DNA of 64,000 bases from Actinopolymorpha singaporensis (GTDB taxonomy: Bacteria; Actinomycetota; Actinomycetes; Propionibacteriales; Actinopolymorphaceae). Below the pieces are notes generated by a model, which ran no database searches, was not told the DNA's origin, and saw nothing but the letters and a program-made list of their open reading frames with translations. The stretch is from positions 3,769,981 to 3,833,980 of the forward strand of contig NZ_LT629732.1 in NCBI RefSeq assembly GCF_900104745.1, read 5' to 3'. Shown one piece after another: positions 1 through 8,773 of the stretch; positions within the stretch are counted from its first letter, which is position 1, and every line of letters starts with the position of its first letter. Both the position numbers and the translations under genes were made by a program.

Positions 1-989
1 CGAACGACGTCACGAAGCCCGGGATCATCCCCGTCGAAGACGTCTCGGCAGCCGACCTCGGAGACTGGCAGGCGGCGTTGCGCGAGAAGCTCTGGGACCT
101 GCTCGGCGGGCCGGGCGCACGGGTCGAACCGTGCATCAGGGTCGTGATGGAGGCAGAGGAGGACGTCTACACCCGATCCTTGCTTCACTATGAGACAGAG
201 CCAGGCGTGGTGACGAGTGCCTGGCTGCTGGCGCCGAAAAGTTCGGCGAACGAGCGACTGCCCGGCTTCCTGGCGCTCCATGGTCACGGACGTGGCAAGG
301 ATGACGTCCTGGGCATGGTCGTCGACGGCGATCCGAACTCGTATGAGCACGTACGGCGGCTCAACTACGACTATGCGGTCCACCTGGTGCGTCGTGGTTA
401 CGTGGTCCTGGCGCCGGACGCGCGGGGGTTCGGAGAACGCGCATCCGGAGGGTGTCACGTGCCGGGCCTCGTCTCCCTGTACCAGGGCCGAAGCATTGCC
501 GGACAGCGACTCTGGGACGACATGCGATCCCTCGACCTGCTGGCAACGCTGCCGATGGTGGACCCTCGGCGACTGGGCTGTGGCGGACTGTCCGAGGGTG
601 GCAAGCGATCACTGTTTCTCGCCGCGCTGGACGAACGAGTCCAGGTCGCTGTCGTGAGCGGGTACTTCACGAGTCTCCGAACGGAGATAGCCAGGTGGGA
701 CCGGCTTGCAGGCTGGGACATCTGCAACGTCGTTCCGGGCCTGCTTCGATGGGCCGACCTCCCAGACGTTGCCGCATTGATCGCGCCGCGTCATCTGACG
801 ATCGAGATCGGCCGTGCCGACCCGCTCTACACACTGGAAGGGGTCGTGACCGGGTACGCCCGAATGGCGTCAGCCTGGCACGCACTGCAGGTGGCCGACC
901 GCATAGACCTGGACATCTTCGATGGGGCTCACCAGTGGAGCGGCCGGCGTAGCTACCAGCACGTCGATAGCGTTCTCCGTCCGGAATGA
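1..989 (+). CDS. alpha/beta hydrolase (dienelactone hydrolase/acetyl-xylan-esterase-like), 5' end outside the window
   Basis: Serine hydrolase of the alpha/beta fold, probably an esterase acting on a small carbohydrate ester or lactone. Counting from the internal TTG at base 78, the nucleophile elbow GGLSEGG is at residues 169-175 (Ser172), the acid is likely Asp248 in EIGRADPL, and the base is His286 in FDGAHQW. An oxyanion-type LALHGHG stretch lies near residue 65. The frame stays open to the left edge (it reads NDVTKPGIIPVED before the TTG), so the true start is outside the window and the TTG is only an internal codon. It converges with the LacI-like gene. The exact substrate cannot be read. 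Confidence 0.75.
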   Translation, partial: NDVTKPGIIPVEDVSAADLGDWQAALREKLWDLLGGPGARVEPCIRVVMEAEEDVYTRSLLHYETEPGVVTSAWLLAPKSSANERLPGFLALHGHGRGKDDVLGMVVDGDPNSYEHVRRLNYDYAVHLVRRGYVVLAPDARGFGERASGGCHVPGLVSLYQGRSIAGQRLWDDMRSLDLLATLPMVDPRRLGCGGLSEGGKRSLFLAALDERVQVAVVSGYFTSLRTEIARWDRLAGWDICNVVPGLLRWADLPDVAALIAPRHLTIEIGRADPLYTLEGVVTGYARMASAWHALQVADRIDLDIFDGAHQWSGRRSYQHVDSVLRPE

Positions 990-1147
990 GTCGCGGTTGC
1001 CTGCGATGTGACCCGCGCTGCGCAGCGTTGAGCTGACGAGTCGGCTTCACCCCGGTGTACCGGTGGTCCGGGAAGGGCGGGCCCTGCGACGAGTGCTCGA
1101 AACTTAGGTCTGACGGGCCCGGTAGATCCGCGGATGACAAGGTGTGT

Positions 1148-2134
1148 CTACAGCTCGACGACGGGGCTTGGATCGAGCTCCTTGGCGTCGAGATGACGGA
1201 GGAGAAGGTCGACGGCGATGCCGCCCGCTTGGCTGCCAGGCACGTGGATCGAGGTGAGCGTCGGGTAGGCGACCCCGGACATGGGGCTGTCATCGATCCC
1301 GAGCACGCTGATGTCGCCCCCAACGTGCAGGTGGTGCTCCGCGAGCCTGGCCATCACGCCGAGCGCGATCACGTCGTCATAGGCGATGACAGCTGTGCAC
1401 CCACTGGCTCGCAGCAGATCTGCCGCTCGGACACCAGCCTGCATCTGCGGCTCGAACGGCCCGAACTCTGCGAGCTCGACGCCCTGTCGGGCGCAAGCGT
1501 TTGTCATTGACGTCCGCCGCTGCTCGTTCGACCACGACTGTCGTGGCCCGGACAAGTAGCAGATCCTCCGATGCCCGAGGGCATGCAGATGCTGAACCGC
1601 CTGGTTGATGCCCTCGCTGTTCTCAACGACGACGCTTGGCGCGCCTGTCACTCGTCGGTTCACGAACACGGCAGGAACCAGCTGCAGGATGGCGGGAAGA
1701 TCCTTCTCCGGCGTACGAGGTGAGACCAGGACAAGTCCGTCGACCTGTCGCACGAGAGCACGAGCACGCTCCAACTCGTCCGCGACGTGCTCGTCGGTGT
1801 CCGCTAGCAGGACTGAGACGTCCTTGGTGGCGGCCCGGGCCTGAATGGCCTTGATGACTGGAGGGAAGAAGGGGTTGACTATGTCCGGCACGATCACGCC
1901 GATCGCACCCGTGCGCCCCATCGAAAGCGACCGTGCGCTCCGTGCGTAACCTGCCTTCGGTCCCCGTTCGCCACAGCCCGGTCGGACTCGCAGGACAGAC
2001 TCGGCGAACCCGTAGACGATCCGCAGCGGTACGTCGTGCAGGGCGGCTTCGGTGGCCGCCCATGCAGCGGCGTTGAGCGCGCTCTCAGACCCATTGACGC
2101 CCACGACGATCGACCGAGCGTCATGTGTCGCCAT
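1148..2134 (-). CDS. chimeric protein: universal-stress N-terminal fragment fused to a LacI-type sugar-binding domain; probable pseudogene
   Basis: Residues 1-47 read like the start of a universal stress protein (VVGVNGSESALNAAAWA). From about residue 60 the frame is a LacI/GalR effector domain, entering at the hinge-helix region (ARSLSMGRTGAIGVIVPDI) and running through VFVNRR, CYLSGP and SVLGIDDSPMSG. The DNA-binding helix-turn-helix that should precede the hinge is absent, so this cannot be an ordinary LacI repressor. The stop is also wrong: after VVEL comes TAG (1148-1150), and the same frame continues with THLVIRGSTGP, the conserved LacI C-terminus. A recombination join near base 2000 plus a nonsense mutation is the simplest reading. 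It could still make a soluble sugar-binding protein. Confidence 0.6.
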   Translation of the reverse strand: MATHDARSIVVGVNGSESALNAAAWAATEAALHDVPLRIVYGFAESVLRVRPGCGERGPKAGYARSARSLSMGRTGAIGVIVPDIVNPFFPPVIKAIQARAATKDVSVLLADTDEHVADELERARALVRQVDGLVLVSPRTPEKDLPAILQLVPAVFVNRRVTGAPSVVVENSEGINQAVQHLHALGHRRICYLSGPRQSWSNEQRRTSMTNACARQGVELAEFGPFEPQMQAGVRAADLLRASGCTAVIAYDDVIALGVMARLAEHHLHVGGDISVLGIDDSPMSGVAYPTLTSIHVPGSQAGGIAVDLLLRHLDAKELDPSPVVEL

Positions 2135-2528
2135 CCGGTCGCTGCCTTTCGCCGGATACTCACCATGGACGCGAACCGGTGTCTCTCAAGGCCCAGTTCT
2201 TACGATCCCGCGGGCTGGCGGGAGGGGACAGACTGGCACGGTCCTCCGCCAGTCCCAGCGAAGGTCCCAGCCACGAGGCGAGGGGGCATTCGTCGCATCT
2301 GACCAGAATTCGATTGAGCATCCCGACGCCCGGGCGGTCGCGACATCGGCCGTTCATCACAACGCTAGGTCGAGGCTCCAACCTCGGCGCTACGTGCCGC
2401 CTTGCACGGCTCAGCGCCTCGCCCCCCGGCGCATCCGACCGCGGGGAGCCGGCGTGCCCTCCCCACGTCGTCCGGGGAGATGGGCGAGGGACACGCACCG
2501 CCGCACATTCGCGGGCCGGATCGCAGGG
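2135..2528. other. non-coding stretch, no gene recognised
   Basis: No frame here shows a recognisable family. It separates the chimeric LacI-like gene from the CBS gene; both are on the minus strand. It would hold the promoter of the former. Confidence 0.5.
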
Positions 2529-2906
2529 TCACAACCACGCCTCGACGGCGAGGACGTCGCGCATGGAGATCATGCCGACAACGGTGTGGTCCCGCACGAC
2601 GGGTAGGTGGCGGACGCCGCCGTCGAGCATCCTTCTGGCGATGTCGGTGGTGTCCTCGGCGAGCTTGGCGGTCTTGACTTTGAGGGTCGCGTGCGATCCG
2701 GCGCCGGCGCGAGGAAGATCGACACCTTCGGCGACCGCACGCACGACGTCGCGTTCCGACAGGATGCCGACGAGGCTGTTACCGTCGACCACAACAGCAA
2801 GCGCACCGACGTGCTGGCTGGTCATCCTGCTAGCAGCCTCAGACAGCGAGTCGGTTGCTGCCTAACAGACCAACGCTTCGGGCCGATAGACCTCTTCGAC
2901 ACGCAT
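2529..2906 (-). pseudogene. two-CBS-domain protein with an in-frame amber codon near its start
   Basis: A small stand-alone CBS-pair protein, a family that binds adenine nucleotides and senses energy state (Hrp1-like). The intact part, from Met at 2825, carries ALAVVVDGNSLVGILSERDV (CBS1) and GVRHLPVVRDHTVVGMIS with MRDVLAVEAWL (CBS2). The natural start is farther upstream: ATG at 2904-2906, eight bases after a GGAGGGG ribosome site, giving MRVEEVYRPEALVC. It is then broken by TAG at 2862-2864, after which the same frame continues AATDSLSEAASRM into CBS1. That N-terminus matches the family, so this is a full-length gene with one nonsense codon. A shorter product from 2825 (98 residues) lacks the first strand and helix of CBS1. 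Confidence 0.7.
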
Positions 2907-2925
2907 CAGCGGATCCCCTCCACAT

Positions 2926-2939
2926 AGAGCAATTGCTCT
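2926..2939. promoter_or_regulatory. 14-bp perfect palindrome upstream of the CBS gene
   Basis: AGAGCAATTGCTCT is its own reverse complement. It lies 20 bases upstream of the CBS ATG, immediately before the ribosome site, where a dimeric repressor would block transcription. The regulator is unknown. Confidence 0.4.
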
Positions 2940-3007
2940 TCTGTCTAGCTCCGGTTGACGCTGTTCCAGCAGGGCCGAACGTCATCAGGGCGCCCCGACG
3001 GGTCGGT

Positions 3008-3045
3008 CCACCGGACCACCGGACCACCGGACCACCGGACCACCG
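3008..3045. repeat. 8-bp tandem repeat, about 4.75 copies
   Basis: The unit CCACCGGA is repeated perfectly in the leader region, about 100 bp upstream of the nicotinate phosphoribosyltransferase start. Such short repeats change copy number by slippage. Confidence 0.8.
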
Positions 3046-3143
3046 TCGAAGGGGACCGCCGAAGGAGATCCGGCGCGGGGACGCACCAAACGGACGCTGG
3101 CGGGAACGTGAAGCGCTGAGGGGCGGAGGGAGCGAAACGAACG

Positions 3144-4478
3144 ATGGTGGCGGGACTCGTAACGGATCTCTACGAGCTGAACATGGCTGCGAGCTACCTT
3201 CGGCGTGGCATGTCCGGACCGGCCACCTTCAGCCTCTTCGTCCGTGCCCTGCCACCCGACCGCGGCTTCCTCGTCGCCGCTGGTCTGGAGGACTGCCTGA
3301 CCGCGCTGGAATCCTTCGCTTTCGAGACGGAGGACCTCGACTGGCTGCGCGACGCCGGCTTCGACGACGCGACCGTTCGGGGGTTCGCCGGGCTGCGCTT
3401 CACCGGAGACGTCCGCGCTGTCCCAGAGGGCCGCGTGGTTCTCGCCGACGAACCCCTCCTGGAAGTCACGGCGCCAGCGGCGGAGGCACAACTCGTCGAG
3501 ACCGTGCTGCTCAACCACATCACCTACCAGACAGCGATAGCCACCAAGGCGGCCAGATGTCGTCTCTCGGCGGGCGACATGGAGCTCGTCGACTTCGCGT
3601 TCCGGCGTACTCACGGGATCGAGGCCGGCATGGCCGTCGCCCGCCTGTCGTCAATCGCGGGTTTCGCCGCCACCAGCAACGTCGAGGCGGCGCGGCGCTA
3701 CGGGCTGCCGGCGGCCGGCACGATGGCTCACTCCTACGTCGAGGCGTTCCCACGTGAGATAGACGCGTTCCGGGCGTTCGTCGAAGACCTGCCCGGGCCG
3801 GTCACGTTCCTGGTCGACACGTACGACACACTGCTCGGGGTGCGCGCGGCGGTGCGGGTGATCCAGGACATGACGCTCGACAGGCCGCTCGCGGTTCGAC
3901 TGGATAGCGGTGATCTCGTCGCGCTCGCCCGCGAGACACGGCAGATCCTCGACGAGGCGGGTCTGCGCAAGGTCCGGGTGTTCGTCAGCGGAGGGCTGGA
4001 CGAGTACGACCTAGAGCGGTTCATCCTGGAACGAGCGCCGATCGACGCTGCGGGTGTCGGCACCCGCGTGGGCGTATCGGCCGACGCGCCCTCTCTGGAC
4101 AGCGCGTACAAGCTGGTCGCGTTCGGCGACCGCCCCGTCTGCAAGCTCTCGCCCGGCAAAGCCACCCTCCCCGGAGCGAAGCAGGTGTGGCGACACTTCC
4201 CGATCGAGCAGGACGTCCTAGCCCTTCGCGAGGAGGCCGGACCCGACGGCTTCGAACCCGTGCTCGTGGAGGTCATGCGGAACGGTCGACGTCTCGGGAG
4301 CGAGGGCACCATCGCCGCGGCACGTGAACGTTGTGTGCGAGACGTGACCGCGCTGCCGCCCGACGTCCGCCGCATCCGTGGTCCGTCGTCGCCCCGGGTG
4401 CGCGTCTCCGAAGGGCTCGCCGCATTGGCGACGCGGACTGCGCGGTCCGCCGCCAGGAGGCAGGACCTCACATGGTGA
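3144..4478 (+). CDS. pncB: nicotinate phosphoribosyltransferase
   Basis: Converts nicotinate and PRPP to nicotinate mononucleotide with ATP hydrolysis, the entry step of the Preiss-Handler NAD salvage pathway, in the cytosol. At 444 residues it has the usual length. It begins with the family motif LVTDLYELNMAASYL and carries TYQTAIATKAAR, DFAFRRTHG, GTMAHSYVEAF, TFLVDTYDTLLG and AVRLDSGDL, all typical of the catalytic barrel. The ATG has purine-rich sequence (GGAGGGAGCGAAACGA) before it. It stands alone between the CBS gene and pcm. The pairing with a CapA-like gene two genes on resembles the PncB2/CapA pair of the mycobacterial dormancy regulon. Confidence 0.93.
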   Translation: MVAGLVTDLYELNMAASYLRRGMSGPATFSLFVRALPPDRGFLVAAGLEDCLTALESFAFETEDLDWLRDAGFDDATVRGFAGLRFTGDVRAVPEGRVVLADEPLLEVTAPAAEAQLVETVLLNHITYQTAIATKAARCRLSAGDMELVDFAFRRTHGIEAGMAVARLSSIAGFAATSNVEAARRYGLPAAGTMAHSYVEAFPREIDAFRAFVEDLPGPVTFLVDTYDTLLGVRAAVRVIQDMTLDRPLAVRLDSGDLVALARETRQILDEAGLRKVRVFVSGGLDEYDLERFILERAPIDAAGVGTRVGVSADAPSLDSAYKLVAFGDRPVCKLSPGKATLPGAKQVWRHFPIEQDVLALREEAGPDGFEPVLVEVMRNGRRLGSEGTIAAARERCVRDVTALPPDVRRIRGPSSPRVRVSEGLAALATRTARSAARRQDLTW

Positions 4479-4577
4479 GCGCGGCGACCTGCGCGCCCGG
4501 CGGACCGACCTGTCAGGTCACCCGGCCGGCGTGACGGTGGAACGGGACAGTGACGGGACAGTACGGAGGCCGAGCAG

Positions 4578-5213
4578 ATGACGCGGTGGTCGTCGGAGCA
4601 CCTCGTTGCGGCTGCGCGCCGTACGGGTGTCACCGATCCCGCGCTGCTGGAGGCGCTGCGGGTGGTTCGCCGGTCGGCGTTCGTTCCGCCGGAGTACGCC
4701 GACGCGGCGAACGAGGATCGTCCGGTCCCGATCCCGCACGGGCAGGTGACTACACAGCCTTCCCTGTCGGCCGGCATGATCGAGGCGCTCCGCCTGACCG
4801 GCACGGAGCGGGTGCTTGAGATCGGGACCGGCTACGGCTACCAGACGGCGCTGTTGTCCCGGCTGGCGGGCTTGGTGACGAGTGTGGAGCGCTGGCCGGA
4901 CCTCGCCGCACGAGCACGCGAGAACCTCGCGGCCGAGGACGTCACGAACGTCGAGGTCGTGGTGGGCGACGGTACCGAGGGTGCGGCGGACTCCGCGCCG
5001 TACGAGGCGGTACTGGTCTCCGCCGCGTACCCCGAGGTTCCTCCGCCGCTGGTCGAGCAGATGCGGCCCGGTGGGCGGCTCGTCCAGCCGATCGGGCCCG
5101 GCGGCGCGGAGGAGGTGACGGTCTTCCGCCGTACACCTGAAGGCCTGGACGCGGGAAGGCCAGTACTTCCGGCCCGCTTCGTCCGCCTGCGCGGCCACTT
5201 CGGCTACATGTGA
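4578..5213 (+). CDS. pcm: protein-L-isoaspartate O-methyltransferase
   Basis: Methylates abnormal isoaspartyl residues so that damaged proteins can be repaired; S-adenosylmethionine is the donor. Visible marks are the family motif TTQPSLSAGMIEAL (residues 58-71) and the SAM-binding loop VLEIGTGYGYQTALL (79-93), followed by VEVVVGDGTEG and the GGRLVQPIG strand. Length 211 is normal. It starts about 100 bp after pncB on the same strand, so co-transcription is possible. The intervening DNA has an 11-bp direct repeat (GACGGGACAGT). Confidence 0.9.
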   Translation: MTRWSSEHLVAAARRTGVTDPALLEALRVVRRSAFVPPEYADAANEDRPVPIPHGQVTTQPSLSAGMIEALRLTGTERVLEIGTGYGYQTALLSRLAGLVTSVERWPDLAARARENLAAEDVTNVEVVVGDGTEGAADSAPYEAVLVSAAYPEVPPPLVEQMRPGGRLVQPIGPGGAEEVTVFRRTPEGLDAGRPVLPARFVRLRGHFGYM

Positions 5214-5313
5214 GTGGTGTCGTCGTCGGCGCGTCGCTCCTGGCCGCACCAGCCGGCGTTTCGTCGGGGTGACAATGGACGGCGGAGATTCCACCAGCCT
5301 GTGAGCGGCTAGC

Positions 5314-6548
5314 GTGGTGAGTGCACCGAGTGTGCGCTTGTCCCTGTGCGGTGACGTGATGCTCGGTCGTGGCGTCGACCAGATCCTTCCGCACCCCGGT
5401 GACGCGACGCTGCGGGAGGCCTTCGTGCGAGATGCCCGGACATACGTCGGATTGGCAGAAGAGGCGAACGGTCCGATCGCTCGCCCAGTTGGCTTCTGCT
5501 GGCCGTGGGGGACGCGCTCGGTCGCATCTTGGCGAACAACCACGTTCTGGACTTCGGATACCCAGGGCTGGAGGAAACTCTTCGGACGCTGGCCGGTGCG
5601 GGGCTCCGGGCGGTGGGTGCGGGCAGGAACGTGCACGATGCCCGCCGACCCGCGATCGTGCCGCTCGACGGTGCGGGGCGAGCTGTGATCTTGTCGGTCG
5701 GTATGGCGTCCAGCGGCATTCCGGAGGCCTGGGCCGCGTCGGAACGACGGCCCGGGATCGATTTTCTGGCCGAGCCGTCGCAGTCTGCCGCGGCCGATGT
5801 TGCCGCTCGGGTCCAGGTGGTGAAGCGCGCCGGCGACGTCGCGGTCGTGTCGGTTCACTGGGGATCCAACTGGGGCTACGACATAGCTGACGATCAGGTC
5901 AGCTTCGCGCATGCACTCGTCGACGGAGGTGTCGACGTGGTGCACGGGCATTCCTCGCACCATCCCCGTCCCGTCGAAGTGTATGAGGGCAAGCTGATCC
6001 TGTACGGCTGCGGAGACTTCATCGACGACTACGAAGGCATTACCGGTTACGAGGAGTTCCGCGATGACCTGCGACTGCTGTTCCTCGTTTCCTTGGACCG
6101 AAATTCCGGGCAGCTGGTCGAGGCGAAGATGGCGCCGCTGCAGGCCCGGCGGATGCGCCTCCGGAACGCTTCGGGTGAAGACTCCCGGTGGCTGTGCTCC
6201 ATGCTGGAGAGGATCGGTCGCCGCTTTGGTTCACGAACTTGGCTAGACCCCGACCGCCAAAGCCACCTCGAAACGCTCGATCACAAGGCCGATCGGTGGA
6301 TTCGGGCTTGGCTTGGTGACCCTTCAGTGTCACATCCCGAGGAAGCTCACTGTTTCTGCGATGTCCGCCCGCATTGTGCGCAGCTGCGGCACGCCTTCCA
6401 TCTCGAATCCCACCGAGACACCGCAGAACAGCACGAGGCCGTCATCTGCCCCCACTATATGGCTGACGGTCTTGCGATACATCGTCCACATCACCTGTGG
6501 ACAGCTGTGCAACCCTTCCGCCCTCAGCAGCAACATGATCGTCTGTAG
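5314..6548 (+). pseudogene. CapA-family (poly-gamma-glutamate synthesis-like metallophosphatase) protein, frameshifted and internally deleted
   Basis: The first frame begins GTG and reads LSLCGDVMLGRGVDQILP, the CapA N-terminus, and continues to ANGPIARPVGF. At about base 5500 the reading passes to another frame, which gives GDALGRILANNHVLDFGYPG and then VSVHWGSNWGYD, DVVHGHSSHHPRPVEVYEG and LILYGCGDFIDDYEG, the middle and C-terminal CapA motifs. Besides the frameshift, the 40-odd residues that normally lie between the first block and LANNH, including the NLET metal-site motif, are missing. Homology fades near base 6310; after that the frame only runs antisense through the nitroreductase gene. 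A downstream product of 347 residues could be made but would lack metal ligands. Confidence 0.75.
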
Positions 6549-6995
6549 GTACATCCCCGCGTCCCCCCACTGACCGGGCCCCATCGTCCGGTCGAGGTAG
6601 CAGAACAGCACGACCGGTGCGCCGAACGCCTCTGAGTTCAAGGCGGCGATCTTCATGGGCCGGTCGGGATCGTCGCGCGCGATCCCCAGCGCTTTGTACC
6701 TCTGGGCGGCCGCAGAGGTACAACGGTCCAGGTATGGCGAGGTCATTTCGGCCGGGTACATCGGATACTCCCGGTCATCGCCCGGGTCTCCTGCTAGTGC
6801 CCGAGCAGTCGCGCGCCTTTTCAGTTGGGCCAAGGGCTCGCCGGTCACGACATACACATGCCATGGCTGAAGGTTTCCACTCGAAGGAGCGCGCGATGCT
6901 GCGTCCAGTACTCGTTCGAGTACCTCCTTGTGTACCGGCTTATCGCTGAAAGCTCGCACGGCCCGGCGACTGTTCACAGCTTCATACACATCCAC
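6330..6995 (-). CDS. nitroreductase family protein (FMN oxidoreductase)
   Basis: FMN-dependent NAD(P)H oxidoreductase fold. The N-terminus VYEAVNSRRAVRAFSDKPV holds the Arg/Ser residues that bind the flavin phosphate, APSSGNLQPWHVYVV follows, and the C-terminus has GLHSCPQ and the late glycine-rich stretch typical of the family. At 221 residues it is intact. Substrates in this family range from nitroaromatics to quinones; the real one is not visible. It faces the broken CapA gene tail to tail. Relatives of this type are members of hypoxia/dormancy gene sets in mycobacteria. Confidence 0.85.
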   Translation of the reverse strand: MDVYEAVNSRRAVRAFSDKPVHKEVLERVLDAASRAPSSGNLQPWHVYVVTGEPLAQLKRRATARALAGDPGDDREYPMYPAEMTSPYLDRCTSAAAQRYKALGIARDDPDRPMKIAALNSEAFGAPVVLFCYLDRTMGPGQWGDAGMYLQTIMLLLRAEGLHSCPQVMWTMYRKTVSHIVGADDGLVLFCGVSVGFEMEGVPQLRTMRADIAETVSFLGM

Positions 6996-7256
6996 ATTTT
7001 CGTCCTCTCACCAACGACAACCATGTCTTTACCTTCGTCGGTGCCGGCGACGTGCAACGGGGTCGCGTTCGTTGAGGTGCCGGGCGAACCGGCGTCGGTA
7101 CGCCCGGGCGAGCGTACCGCTCGACATCGCGGACGGAACCATGGCGGGAGCGGGCCAGCACAAACGACGTGCCGATATGCCGGTTGACCTCGCGGCCGTG
7201 GGGACGTTGCGCCATCGCCGGCCAGGCCGTGACGAACCGTTGGAGCGGCGTCACCC
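6996..7256. other. intergenic region, no gene recognised
   Basis: Short frames exist on both strands but none shows a family motif. It must contain the nitroreductase promoter and the region where the VOC protein's missing first strand would be expected. Confidence 0.4.
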
Positions 7257-7598
7257 GTGGACTGCATTGACCCGCGCCGAGTGGCGCGGTTCTGGAGTGA
7301 ACTGCTCGGCCGCGAGGAAGGTTCGTCCGAGCCTGGATGGGTCTACCTCGGAGGCCGCGATGATCTACTGCCGAGGCTGGTGTTCCAGCCGGTGTCCGAG
7401 CCCAAACGGGGCAAGACCCGGATCCACCTGGATATCGTGGTCGACGACATCGCAGTAGGCATCGAGGAGGTCATCTCTCTCGGTGGTTCTTTCACCGGCG
7501 AGCGCCACGACTATGACGAAGGTGTCGTCGTGGTCATGACTGACCCGGAGGGCAACGAGTTCCGCCTGTGCCAGTACTACTCGAGCCAGAGCGCATGA
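7257..7598 (+). CDS. VOC (glyoxalase/bleomycin-resistance) family protein, N-terminus short
   Basis: Small vicinal-oxygen-chelate fold protein. CIDPRRVARFWSELLG, IHLDIVVDDI and VVVMTDPEGNEFRLCQY are the diagnostic blocks of the family. The only in-frame start is GTG at 7257, because a TGA lies nine codons upstream. The expected first beta-strand (about ten residues before CIDP) is therefore missing, which suggests that the 5' end has been lost. Function is unknown; members include dioxygenases and resistance proteins. Confidence 0.7.
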   Translation: MDCIDPRRVARFWSELLGREEGSSEPGWVYLGGRDDLLPRLVFQPVSEPKRGKTRIHLDIVVDDIAVGIEEVISLGGSFTGERHDYDEGVVVVMTDPEGNEFRLCQYYSSQSA

Positions 7599-7622
7599 GA
7601 CGTATTCGAACGGAGGACACTG

Positions 7623-8309
7623 ATGCACGTCTCCTCACCCGGTACCACATTCACCTGTCCGGTGCTGGAAGGACGTCTCGTACGTCTGGAACCGCTCGGA
7701 CATCATCACGCCGGCGACCTCGCCCGGGCAGGTGAGGAGGACCGGCGTCCGTACGCATTCACCTGGGTGCCCACCGCCGGCGAGGTCAAGGCATACATCG
7801 ACGCCCAGCTTGCCCGGGCGGCCGCCGGGAAGCTTGCGCCGTACGCCGTGATGGAGAAGGCCTCCGGACGCGCGGTCGGCGCCACGGCGTACTGGGATCC
7901 ACGGCCATGGCCCGACGGGGGAGGACTGTGCGCGGTCGAGGTGGGGTTCACCTGGCTGGCCGCGTCGGCGCAGGGCCGCGGCATCAACACCGAGGCGAAG
8001 CTGCTGCTGTTCGACCACGCGTTCATCGAGTTCGGTGTCGCCCGGGTCGACCTGAAGACCGACGCACGCAACATCCGCTCCCGCGCGGCGATCGAGAGCG
8101 TGGGCGCAAGCTTCGAGGGCGTACTGCGCCGGTGGTCGCGGTCGTGGGCTCCTGGTGAGGAAGGGCTGCTGCGGGACTCAGCGATGTACTCCATCGTGGC
8201 CGACGAATGGCCCGAAGCGCGTGCTCGGCTGCTCGAACGTCTGGCCAGGCACCTGTCGCCGGGCAGCCGTTCCTTCCGGCTGGGGGCGGGAGCGTCACCG
8301 GACAGGTGA
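7623..8309 (+). CDS. GNAT family N-acetyltransferase (RimJ/RimL type)
   Basis: Acetyl-CoA-dependent acetyltransferase of the RimL-like branch. The start is [12 protein letters not shown], typical of that branch; the acetyl-CoA loop region is [15 protein letters not shown], and [20 protein letters not shown] is the conserved block after it. Length 228 is normal. It follows the VOC gene by 24 bp on the same strand and probably shares its transcript. The acceptor (protein N-terminus or small amine) is not visible. Confidence 0.85.
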   Translation: MHVSSPGTTFTCPVLEGRLVRLEPLGHHHAGDLARAGEEDRRPYAFTWVPTAGEVKAYIDAQLARAAAGKLAPYAVMEKASGRAVGATAYWDPRPWPDGGGLCAVEVGFTWLAASAQGRGINTEAKLLLFDHAFIEFGVARVDLKTDARNIRSRAAIESVGASFEGVLRRWSRSWAPGEEGLLRDSAMYSIVADEWPEARARLLERLARHLSPGSRSFRLGAGASPDR

Positions 8310-8310
8310 G

Positions 8311-8578
8311 GTGACTCCGCTGGGCGGTGCGCTGAACACGCGTGCGGTCGCGGGTTTCCGCCTCGTCGGCGGCCGGCGGATCAGGCCAGGCATCCTGTAC
8401 CGCAGCTCGGCGTTGTCGTACCTGTCCGACGAGGATCGCGACCACGCTGGAGCGCCTGCAGATTCGTACGGTCATCGACTTTCGCGGGCTGGCGGAGCAG
8501 GCGAAGGCGCCCTGCCGGCTGCCAGCGGGCTCAGTCTCGGTCGGCGCGCTGGGTCGTGACGGGTGCCCGGATCTATGA
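8311..8578 (+). pseudogene. tyrosine-protein phosphatase fragment, frameshifted and truncated
   Basis: Starts with a GTG just after the GNAT stop and reads LNTRAVAGFRLVGGRRI, then RPGILYRSSALSYLSDEDRD, the N-terminus of the Y_phosphatase3 family. A shift at about base 8440 moves the homology to the next frame (TLERLQIRTVIDFRGLAEQA). The sequence ends before the catalytic HCxxGKDRTG loop, so no phosphatase can be made. It is a relic. Confidence 0.7.
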
Positions 8579-8705
8579 GGGCGCGATCCTGCGGATGGGC
8601 GCCAAGATCTCCCTGCTAGCGTGGTGCACGGCGCGGCGCTCCTCCGGCCGCGGTGGAGGCCGGCGCGTAGCGCCGACCCATCCCTGCTGTCCACAGACGA
8701 AGTAG

Positions 8706-8732
8706 GGGCCCCGCGACTGTCACGGGGCCCCA
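8706..8732. terminator. GC-rich hairpin between the phosphatase relic and the binding-protein gene
   Basis: GGGGCCCCG and CGGGGCCCC form a nine-base stem with a nine-base loop. It lies about 40 bp past the stop of the minus-strand binding-protein gene and is the likely end of that transcript. Confidence 0.6.
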
Positions 8733-8773
8733 TTCACTCACTGTCCGGCTCTCCGGACCGGGCGACTCCGCCC

